From assembly GCA_022701365.1 (NCBI GenBank), contig JAKUHH010000350.1, positions 90,832 through 154,831 on the forward strand: a stretch of DNA of 64,000 nucleotides, in the 5' to 3' direction. This DNA is from Mycocentrospora acerina. Its lineage: Eukaryota; Ascomycota; Dothideomycetes; Pleosporales. The notes beneath the pieces were generated by a model, which was given only the letters and a program-made list of their open reading frames with translations, had not been told where the DNA came from and made no database searches. Of this stretch, positions 56,058 to 64,000 are shown in pieces. Position 1 is the stretch's first letter, and each line of letters begins with the position of its first letter. The translations under genes and the position numbers were made by a program.

Positions 56058-57308
56058 ATGGATATATCTGCGCTAGTGAATCCGCATAACGAGCTACCGC
56101 GCCGCTCGTCCTCAAACGCACATTCCATATCCTTTGCGAGTCCCGTTTCCCCCTCTGCAAAACTCGCGACACCGCCAGTGTCGAGCCATAAGCAAATGCC
56201 GCCCAAGCGCAAGAGACATGACCCAAAGCCTATCTGGGCTTACCGCGAGAATGAGGTACTCTCACCCGAGCTCCAGCAACTAGAAGAGCAGCGCCAGCAA
56301 TCGCGCGTACCACCTCTCGTTGCTCAACCACCACCTCAAGGACAGCCTCAACCGCTGCCTGTGGCTATACGATCTGGGCCACCAGCCGAGGCCCCTATTG
56401 CGGATGGGCTTAGTGGCTTCGAGCGACCCGTTTCCGACGACGCGCATGTCTACGATGAAGTTTCGCGCAAAGTATGCAACTTCATCTGGGCCACAGCCAT
56501 CAACAACGAGCACGTACGGAACGCGATTGCGGAATCGCCACACACACAACTCGAGGTCGAAGCAAGATGGGGGCAGATTCTGGACAGGCATACTAGCGCG
56601 CGATTACGCGGCTTTCACGAGACGGAAACTGTGATCAGGAGCGCAAGTGTAGATGTCATGTTTGAGAGCACGATGACGATGGAGCAGCACAGGCGCATAA
56701 ACTTGTATCTCAATAGCCAAGTGCAAAAGTCAAAGACGCCTGGAGTTTCGCGTGCGGACGTCGGCTACGCGCACACCAGAGAGATTGATACTTTGTATGA
56801 TCTCAGCCAGGCCGCCCTCGACCAGCTGCCTCCCTTGACAAGAAACTTTGTTGGACAGTCAAGCAGTCGACAGCGTATTCGTGTCACCCGAGATGCGAAA
56901 ACGAACCAGGTCATTCGCAAGATCATAAAGCATCGGATAGCGAATCTCGAAGTCAGTTCACCGCAGACAGAGTGGGATTACCGTATCGGTATAAATCTTG
57001 AAATCGAGTACCCCGGGTCCATGGACGGTCTAACACCTGTTGTGGAATCTGGGAAGACGACTGAGAGCATGCAGCGCCACAAGGACCGCATGTCGTATTC
57101 GTGGATGGGTGCATATCAGATAGATCTCACGCAGGTTGCTCAAGGGCAGAGCAAGAACCACGAACTGGAGCTTGAGCTTAGCTCGGATGTGCTGCTGGAG
57201 AACGCGGACAAGGTAAAGCGAAACGAGCCCAACAGTTTTGAGCCTTTGATCAACGGCATGATGAATAACCTGCGGGTCATATCGCGTGAGATGACATCTG
57301 CAGGGTAG
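56058..57308 (+). CDS. CET1: mRNA-capping RNA 5'-triphosphatase, beta subunit
   Basis: Fungal metal-dependent RNA triphosphatase, the first step of mRNA 5' capping. Single exon, 416 aa. The N-terminal 130 residues are disordered with a proline-rich stretch. The tunnel-fold catalytic domain begins DEVSRKVCNFIWATA. It has the metal-binding TQLEVEARWGQI (ELE-type first motif), RQRIRVTRD, DYRIGINLEIEYPG and HELELELSSDVLLE (second acidic motif). This enzyme type is specific to fungi and some protists. Confidence 0.94.
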   Translation: MDISALVNPHNELPRRSSSNAHSISFASPVSPSAKLATPPVSSHKQMPPKRKRHDPKPIWAYRENEVLSPELQQLEEQRQQSRVPPLVAQPPPQGQPQPLPVAIRSGPPAEAPIADGLSGFERPVSDDAHVYDEVSRKVCNFIWATAINNEHVRNAIAESPHTQLEVEARWGQILDRHTSARLRGFHETETVIRSASVDVMFESTMTMEQHRRINLYLNSQVQKSKTPGVSRADVGYAHTREIDTLYDLSQAALDQLPPLTRNFVGQSSSRQRIRVTRDAKTNQVIRKIIKHRIANLEVSSPQTEWDYRIGINLEIEYPGSMDGLTPVVESGKTTESMQRHKDRMSYSWMGAYQIDLTQVAQGQSKNHELELELSSDVLLENADKVKRNEPNSFEPLINGMMNNLRVISREMTSAG

Positions 57309-57876
57309 AGTGTTTGGTGGGGGATTGGCGTCTGGTCTGGTTGGGGTGACTGTATTACTACATTTGTATGTGTTTTTGGCGTTTAGAGAGGCAGCGTGGA
57401 TACGTGGCGCTGGCCAGCAGCGACTAGGGTGGAGTTCAGTGCTGCTATAATATGATACCCCTTCTATCTGCACGATGCACATCTGCTCTGGGCGCGACCC
57501 AAGGAAGCACGCGCGAGGGCGCGAGCTAGGCAAATGGCACAGGCTAACGCCATGATGTTGTCTTACATAACATCACAAGCTCGAAACATCATCGGAACCT
57601 CGCAACTCTCCACTGCACGTTACGCCATCCACCCCCTCATCTTGTCACTCTTGCAGCTTCCCTTTCTCGTCCTTCTTTCCCCGTTGCGGCCACTCTAGCG
57701 TCCCGCACTGCACGTCCCACCGACACGCTTTGGTGACCCGTAGGCGCCACAGCACAGCTCCATCCGCTTCCACTGTCTTCCCCAACAACATCGCCTCTCA
57801 CCACCATCGTGCCCTCTCGGACGACGACGACACCCATCCGAACGCCACATCTGCCATATCTGCCACGCCCACCACG
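57309..57876. other. Spacer upstream of RPN2
   Basis: Promoter and leader of RPN2; no gene seen. A frame starting at 57730 is the same frame as RPN2 extended upstream and looks like leader. Confidence 0.55.
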
Positions 57877-60800
57877 ATGGTCGGCCTCACGTCTGCCGCC
57901 GGCGTCGTTGGCTTCCTCACCGAAGATGACGCCGCCTTGCGCTCCTTCGCCCTGCACAGGTTGAACGAGGAGATGGATCTGCTATGGCCGGAAGTCGCAG
58001 GCTCCGTCAGTCAAATGTAAGCTTTTTCTATCGCGCTCTGCATCTGTTCTTGGCGTGCTCTGCTTTGTTCCAGCTGCTAACTCGCGTGCGTCATAGTGAG
58101 GCGCTCTACGAAGACGAGTCGTTCCCCGAGCGACAGCTTGCTGCCCTTGTCGCAGCCAAGGTGTACTACCAACTACAGGAGTACAACGAGAGCATGGTCT
58201 TCGCGCTGGGTGCGGGCAAGCTCTTCGACATCCACAAGGCCGGCGAGTTTGAGGAGACGATACTGGGTAAGCTACGCATACACAAGCACGTCGGGTCTTG
58301 GTTCACTCTTGCTGTCAGGCTATCGCTTGAACTGAGACTCCAAGCTGCTCTTATCTGACTCGTTTCGGCCGCTAATCGTTCTGTCTCAGCGAAATGCCTA
58401 GATACATACATTGCTTTATCCGCCCTGCATAACCCGCCCTCGCCTGTCAGCAAGACAAACCAGGCGCTTCCGCAGCTGAGCACATCGTTTCCCGTCAACA
58501 CAGCCGGCGCCACCAGCACCTCGGCCAGCTTGGCTTCACCGATAACACCCTTTTCCCAGTCCGCGTTGCCCTCCAAGTCACTCCTGTCGCGAGAGGATTC
58601 GTCGTCTTTCGACCCCACAGTTCCTGGTGGTGGTAACGCAGGAGTGCCTGGCGCACACCCCACTCCTTTGGTGCTGGAAAGGAATGTTCAGAAGAACCTG
58701 CAGAGTACCATACGGCGGATATTCGAGAGTTGCTACGAGAGCGGAAACTACAAGCAAGTGGTTGGAATTGCGATTGAAGCACGTAACCTTGAAGTTCTGC
58801 GGGACTCGATTCTCCGTGCAAGCCAGGACGAGAAGAAGCAGAGCAAGAAATCCGCGCAGGGCTCTACTAGCCAGAGCGAGGAGCTGATGGAATATGTACT
58901 CGACATCTGCATGAACGTTGTGCAGGAGCGAGGTCTGAGAAATAAGGTAGGACGCCCCCTTGCAGCTTTAGAAGCGGTACGAGCCGTGAACGCAAGCTAA
59001 TAGTCACCAGATTCTTCGTCTGATTCTTGATCTTCTCAACGATAACGAGATTCCTAACCCAGATTACTTCTCCATCGCCAAGTGTGTCGTGTACCTTGAC
59101 CAGCACTCTCTGGCATCGAAGCTTATTCGGCAGCTCATACAACAAGGCGACGACAAGTCACTTGCAACTGCTTATCAAATATCGTTCGATCTTTACGAGA
59201 ATGGCACCCAAGAGTTCCTCGCCAAGGTGATGGATGAGCTGCCCGAAACCGATAAGAAGGGCGAGGAGGCAGAATCCACAGCTAACGCAGGTGCATCGGA
59301 AGATTCACGAGCCGACGAGGCAAGCGAGTCAGACTCTCTACTTTCCGACGTAGGGACGAGCAGCAGTTCGGCCCCTCTCTCCCGAACCAAGGACAATTCA
59401 CCAACTCAAGACCAATTGAAGGCTTTCAGCTCAGTGCGCCACATCCTCCGAGGAACAAAGACTATCGAGCTGAATCTCGAGTTCTTGTACAGAAACAACC
59501 ACACAGACAAGGCCGTGTTGAACAAAATCCGCGACAGCCTGGAGGCCAGGAACTCGATATTCCACTCTGGCGTCACTTTTGCAAACGCGTTTATGAACGC
59601 TGGTACCACAAACGACGCTTTCTTCCGGGAGAATTTGGACTGGTTGGGCAAGGCAGTGAACTGGTCGAAGTTCACAGCTACCGCCGCTCTAGGTGTGATC
59701 CATCGCGGCAACCTTACCCAGGGCCAGAAGCTTCTCGAGCCGTATCTACCCAAAGACAGCATTTCCTCTGGCTCTCACTATGAGCAGGGTGGTTCTCTTT
59801 ACGCGCTCGGGTTGATCTATGCCAACCATGGAAGCAACGTTCTTGACTTCCTACTCAAGCAGTTCCAGAATGCTTCAGAGGAAGTGATCCAGCACGGAGG
59901 TGCTCTCGGTGTCGGTGTTGCTGGAATGGCTACTGGCTCAGAGGAAATCTTTGATGCATTCAAGAGCGTACTCTACACAGACTCTGCCATCAACGGTGAG
60001 GCCGTTGGTCTCTCCATGGGTCTTGTGATGCTCGGCACTGGAAACATCAAAGCTCTCGAAGACATGATTCAATACGCACACGACACGCAGCACGAGAAAA
60101 TTGTGCGAGGTCTTGCCATCGGTATGGCTCTGATCATGTATGCCCGACAGGAAGCTGCCGATGAGCTTATCAATGGCCTTCTCGAAGATGCGGACCCTAC
60201 TCTGCGTTATGGAGGTATCATGACCATTGCTCTGGCGTACTGCGGCACAGGTAGCAACAAGGCCGTGCGAAGGCTGTTGCACGTTGCGGTTAGCGATGTC
60301 AGCGATGATGTTCGACGTGTAGCAGTGATGAGCTTGGGTTTCGTCCTCTTCAGGAAGCCAGGTAGCGTTCCTCGCATGGTTGAGCTCCTTGCAGAGTCAT
60401 ACAACCCGCACGTCCGATATGGAGCTACTATGGCTCTTGGAATTGCCTGCGCAGGCACTGGGCTTCCTGAGGCGGTCGACCTGCTAGAGCCGATGATGAA
60501 GGACTCTACCGACTTTGTCCGACAAGGCGCCTTGATTGCGCTTGCTATGATCATGGTACAACAGAACGAGGCTATGAACCCCAAGGTTGCAGCAATTAGG
60601 AAACAGCTCACAAAGGTGGTTGGTGACCGTCATGAAGATGCCATGGCCAAGTTTGGCGCTGCTTTGGCGCTCGGCATCATCGATGCTGGTGGCCGAAACT
60701 GCACAATTGGGCTGCAGACGCCAACTGGCAACCTCAACATGGCCGCCATTGTTGGTATGGCTGTGTTCACACAGTACTGGTACTGGTTCCCGTTGACGCA

Positions 60801-61593
60801 CTTTTTGTCGTTGAGTTTCACGCCTACAGCCATTATTGGTGTTGACCAGGATCTCGAGGTTCCTTCGTTCAAATTCCACAGCAACACGCGGCCAAGCATG
60901 TTTGACTACCCACCAGAGGCTGAGGTGAAGGCGGAAGAAGCGCCTGAGAAGATCAAGACGGCTGTCCTCTCGACCACAGCTCAAGACAAGCGACGGAGAA
61001 TGGTCAAGGAGCGACAGCGCCGCCGGGAGAGCATAGACATGAACGATGCTCCGGCTACTCCAAAGGTGTCGTCTGCCGAAGATGACAAGATGGAGGTTGA
61101 CGAAGATGGTCAGAAGCAAGACAAGGAAAAGGCGGAGGGTGCGCAGACGGTAGAGTCGTTAAAGAAGAAGGCGGAGAAGGAGAAGGTTGGCCACGACCTG
61201 GAGAATATGTCCCGTGTACTGTTGCCACAGGTGAAGTACATTAGCTTCACCGAAGGGCGATATGTTCCGGTCAAGAAGGTTAGTCTACTGAGCAGCAGCA
61301 GCGATTTTGATTCCAAGCTAACCCGCGGACAGCCCACACTTGGTGTAGTCCTCCTCACAGATTCGAGGCCGTCTGAGGCCAAGACACTGCTCGAGCTCAA
61401 GGTGAAGAAGGCAATCACGGCGCCAGCTCCGGGCGCGTCGGGTTCATCAGTGGGACAGACGCTTGAGGAGGATTTGATGGCAGATGATTCGGGACCAGTG
61501 GACGACAACATGGTCGATGAGGGAGACGAGGAGGCGTCTGTTCCGGACGACTTTGAGTACGACTCGGACACCAACCCCAACGACGACGACTGA
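57877..61593 (+). CDS. RPN2: 26S proteasome regulatory subunit Rpn2
   Basis: Largest subunit of the proteasome base, scaffold for ubiquitin receptors. Exons are 57877-58016, 58097-58266, 58390-58946, 59011-61278 and 61333-61593, giving 1131 aa. It starts MVGLTSAAGVVGFLTEDD, followed by helical repeats. The toroid of PC repeats (about 440-800) has lines such as GGALGVGVAGMATGS, GLAIGMALIMYARQEAADEL and YGATMALGIACAGTG. The C-terminal domain has NMAAIVGMAVFTQYWYWFP, then SFKFHSNTRPSMFDYPPE and a Lys/Glu-rich loop. The last intron (54 nt) is stop-free; removing it gives RYVPVKKPTLGVVLLTD, as the family requires. A Ser/Thr/Ala-rich insert lies at about 115-180. Confidence 0.96.
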
Positions 61594-61930
61594 GGAGGGT
61601 TGCGGAGAGGAAGCGTTGTCTAGCACTATTCATAGGCGTAGGGAGGCTGCTAGAGCCCCTTTCCCCGCCTGGTTAGATGTATAATAGCCTTTTTGGTATG
61701 TGGATCTTGCAAGGTTGTGTGTGTGTACATGAACATGCGTGTGTATGTGTGTATATATGTGCATGTATGTGTGTGTATGTGTGTATACATGTGTACAAAT
61801 GTGTACATGTGTGTTGTGTGTTGTGTATTGTGTACTATATACTGGCAATGTCACGTGCCGCTAGAATGTGCATGGAGACGGCGCATCATGGTTGTGGTCG
61901 CCGCTCCCAGCACCCGCCGCCCATGCCGCC
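61594..61930. other. Spacer and COX10 promoter with GT-rich tract
   Basis: 337 bp. Mostly a GT/AT-rich minisatellite; a single CACGTG lies at 61852-61857. An in-frame ATG at 61868 could extend COX10. Confidence 0.6.
61718..61850. repeat. GTGTATGT-type minisatellite upstream of COX10
   Basis: Imperfect GTGTATGTGTG and TGTGTACA units over about 130 bp, ending in a TGTGT(T/A) run. Confidence 0.85.
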
Positions 61931-63334
61931 ATGAGTCTTCTCCGACCGAGCACAGTATGTCTGCGATGCTGGCGCAGGCTCGCGCGGGCGCCCACGGCCT
62001 CGCGGCTTGCATTTTCCACGGCGCCGGCCATGGTCAAGGGTAGGAGTGCGTTTGGCAAGGACTACTTCTGGGCCAACTCGATGCTGCAAGAGACGTTTGG
62101 CCGGTCGCGCAGGGCGGTGCAGAGCGGGGGGACACACGGGAAGAGCAAGGAGCTGGAACAAGACAAGGCACACGACAAGCCTCAAGACAAGGCACATGAC
62201 AAGCCTCAAGACGCATATCCAATTGCGCCCGACGCATCGGCGACGCTGGCCAGCATCTCGTCGAGTCTGCCGCAGCGGTCGCTCAAGCGCGTCATGGCCA
62301 CATACCTGTCGCTCTCCAAGCCGCGCCTGTCGTTCCTCGTCGTCCTCACTGCCACGGCCGCCTACTCGCTATATCCCGTGCCTGGCCTGCTGGCCCCCGC
62401 AGCCACCGCCACGCCGTCGTTGTCGACCCTCACACTGCTGTTCCTCACTTCGGGCACCGCCCTGTGCTCGGCGTCGGCGAATGCCTTCAACATGCTCATG
62501 GAGCCCAAGTACGACGCCCAGATGAGCCGCACGCGCAACCGTCCCCTCGTCCGCAAGCTCATCACCACCCGTGCTGCCACCGTCTTCGCCGTCACCTGCG
62601 GAGTCGTCGGCATTGGCGCCCTCTACTACGGCGTCAACCCCACCACCGCCTTCCTTGGCGCCGCCAACATCGTCCTCTACGCTGGCATCTACACGCCCAT
62701 GAAGCGCATGTCGGTGCTCAACACCTGGGTCGGCGCAGTTGTTGGCGGCATCCCCCCACTCATGGGCTGGACCGCCGCGGCAAGCCAGTACGCCCATGAC
62801 GGGACATGGGAAGAGCTGCTCTTTGGTGAAGGCTCTGCGGGCGGCTGGCTTTGTGCTGGGCTCCTCTTTGCCTGGCAGTTTCCCCACTTCAACGCCCTCA
62901 GTTGGTCCATACGCACCGAGTACAAGAACGCCGGGTACCGCATGCTTGCGTGGGTCAACCCAGCACAGAACGGGCGTGTAGCGCTTCGATATGCCGTGCT
63001 CATGTTCCCCGTCTGCATTGGCCTGAGCTACTGCGGCGTCACGGACTGGAGCTTTGTGGTCACGAGCTCGGCCATCAATGGCTGGATGGTCGTCAGGGCC
63101 TGGCGGTTCTGGAAGGCCGAGGGCCACAAGGGGACGGCGAGAAGCTTGTTTTGGGCAAGTGTCTGGCACCTGCCCATTGTCATGGTGCTTGCCATGGCGC
63201 AGAAGAAGGGGCTTGGCGAGAGGGTATATGCAAGTATATTCGGGTACGGCGAGGTGGATGAAGATGATTTGTACTACGAGGTTGACGAGGAGGAGACCCA
63301 GCCTATTGTTTTGAGTGCAAGGCGGACATCTTGA
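61931..63334 (+). CDS. COX10: Protoheme IX farnesyltransferase (heme A synthesis)
   Basis: Inner-mitochondrial-membrane enzyme that farnesylates heme B to heme O for cytochrome oxidase. Single exon, 467 aa from 61931 (MSLLRPSTVCLRCWRRLAR), a basic presequence-like start. An in-frame ATG at 61868 would add 21 residues and is less likely. After a charged linker come multiple membrane segments. The prenyltransferase signature is NAFNMLMEPKYDAQMSRT, with RNRPL following, and later WQFPHFNALSWSIRTEYKN. The linker contains a perfect-frame repeat of eight residues, KAHDKPQD twice. The acidic tail is fungal-type. Confidence 0.96.
   Translation: MSLLRPSTVCLRCWRRLARAPTASRLAFSTAPAMVKGRSAFGKDYFWANSMLQETFGRSRRAVQSGGTHGKSKELEQDKAHDKPQDKAHDKPQDAYPIAPDASATLASISSSLPQRSLKRVMATYLSLSKPRLSFLVVLTATAAYSLYPVPGLLAPAATATPSLSTLTLLFLTSGTALCSASANAFNMLMEPKYDAQMSRTRNRPLVRKLITTRAATVFAVTCGVVGIGALYYGVNPTTAFLGAANIVLYAGIYTPMKRMSVLNTWVGAVVGGIPPLMGWTAAASQYAHDGTWEELLFGEGSAGGWLCAGLLFAWQFPHFNALSWSIRTEYKNAGYRMLAWVNPAQNGRVALRYAVLMFPVCIGLSYCGVTDWSFVVTSSAINGWMVVRAWRFWKAEGHKGTARSLFWASVWHLPIVMVLAMAQKKGLGERVYASIFGYGEVDEDDLYYEVDEEETQPIVLSARRTS
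62162..62209 (+). repeat. Two 24-bp units inside COX10
   Basis: Direct in-frame duplication (DKAHDKPQ twice) with one substitution (CAC to CAT), in the linker between presequence and membrane domain. Confidence 0.9.
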
Positions 63335-63757
63335 GGGATTGGTTGATTGATTGATTCATGAATTAATCAATCACACGGGCTTTTGATCAGAGGTCCTTCC
63401 ATCTTCCTCCCCCCCCTTGTGTCTTGCTAGAATCATGAATCTGGATGTATGTGTATGTATATATGTATGTAGATGTCTTACGAGGGAAGGAAGGGACTAA
63501 AAAAAGAAAGAAGCATCCCCCCCCCCCTTTTTTTTTTAATAATTCCCCTCAAGTCCAAATCTTCCTCCCCCCTTCTCTCTTTTTTTATATATCAAATCAA
63601 GAATGGGGGGCGGGGGTAGCGGACAATGTAGCAATAAACTCACTTTTTTTGGGCTGTATGTAACTATTATTGTGTTTTCATCTATGTGCATCTATTTTAT
63701 TTTCAGTCGTAATCTGATGCTTCCTTCTCTTTTTTTTCCCCTTTCTTTTCTTCTATT

Positions 63758-63831
63758 CTAATGTATTGTATTGTGTTGTGTTGTGTTGTGTTGTGTTGTG
63801 TTGTGTTGTGTTGTGTTGTGTTGTGTTGTGT
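63758..63831. repeat. TTGTG pentanucleotide array
   Basis: About 14 tandem TTGTG units, imperfect at the start (TTGTATTGTG). Confidence 0.9.
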
Positions 63832-63965
63832 ATGATGGGGATGCACATTACCCTTTTTTTCTTTTAAATCATTTGAAAAAAAAGCTGTCGTGTACGTTCA
63901 TCTTTTCCATGTTCGTCTTTATTTATATTAAAAAATTGGTAAAGTGTGTGTTGCTTATGGTGTTG

Positions 63966-64000
63966 CTCCTCCTCCTCCTCCTCCTCCTCCTCCTCCTCCT
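63966..64000. repeat. CTC trinucleotide array at the window edge
   Basis: At least 11 CTC/TCC units; it continues past the right edge. Confidence 0.9.

Larger units (their letters stand above)
63335..64000. other. 3' flank of COX10, low complexity
   Basis: T-rich and C-rich runs, a TTGTG array and a terminal CTC run. No gene seen. Confidence 0.6.

Noticed and set aside
63758..63831. TTGTG array as a telomere-like repeat
   Set aside because: Not TTAGGG, short, and flanked by ordinary gene spacer; a simple microsatellite.
1..64000. Transposons, tRNA or rRNA genes, CRISPR arrays and biosynthetic clusters
   Set aside because: No transposase or reverse-transcriptase motifs, no long terminal or inverted repeats, no clear tRNA cloverleaf with a GGTTCGAATCC-type arm, and no synthase genes were recognised by eye. 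A tRNA scan would be the decisive test.

Overview
The window is about 64 kb of nuclear genome from a filamentous ascomycete. The evidence is short introns (mostly 46-120 bp) with GT..AG ends and CTAAC/CTGAC branch points, GC-rich exons alternating with AT-rich microsatellite-bearing spacers, and gene content typical of Pezizomycotina: a Tea1/KelA kelch protein, DUF1748 and DUF5321 proteins, and a FAD oxidoreductase resembling delta24-sterol reductase. The style suggests Dothideomycetes, probably Pleosporales, but that is inference. I found 27 intact or window-edge protein genes that I could reconstruct exon by exon, plus one decayed gene. I recognised no tRNA, rRNA, transposon, CRISPR array or secondary-metabolite cluster.

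Layout. 1-7 kb: GPI14 mannosyltransferase (partial, -), translin-associated factor X (+), a PIN-domain protein with an RGG-like tail (+), an F-box protein (+). 7-17 kb: SSZ1 ribosome-associated Hsp70 (-), divergent from exosome subunit RRP40 (+), then cytosolic aspartyl-tRNA synthetase (-) and KOG1/raptor (-). 18-26 kb: KelA/Tea1 polarity protein (+), divergent from KOG1 across a repeat-rich promoter, a 2 kb gene-free block, and an unknown gene (+). 25.7-36.6 kb: DUF5321 mitochondrial protein (-), divergent from a hotdog thioesterase (+), then VPS5 sorting nexin (+), DHCR24-like FAD protein (+), isochorismatase-like hydrolase (-), an unknown conserved protein (-), APC11 (-), TUM1-type sulfurtransferase (+). 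37-49 kb: SSO1-type syntaxin (-), NPT1 nicotinate phosphoribosyltransferase (-), cytochrome-b5-domain protein (+), PIF1-family helicase with a Cys/His insert (-), Rrn9-domain protein (-), metallophosphoesterase (+). 49-64 kb: decayed nucleotidyltransferase-like gene, NBS1 (+), DUF1748 mini-gene (-), pyruvate kinase (+), CET1 RNA triphosphatase (+), RPN2 proteasome subunit (+), COX10 heme A farnesyltransferase (+).

These are dispersed housekeeping genes rather than one operon-like system. Several form head-to-head pairs over short shared promoters (SSZ1/RRP40 214 bp, DUF5321/thioesterase 217 bp, NPT1/cytochrome-b5 370 bp, KOG1/KelA 805 bp). The most unusual signals are in non-coding or splice structure: a degenerate repeat array with six CACGTG boxes in the KOG1/KelA promoter, a second degenerate array filling the large SSZ1 intron, an 18-nt internal exon in the translin-X gene, a 6-nt first coding exon in the DUF1748 gene, a probable GC-AG intron in the thioesterase gene, and a stop-free intron of 54 nt in RPN2. 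All gene models rest on reading frames and protein-family recognition by eye; no alignment or search was run.
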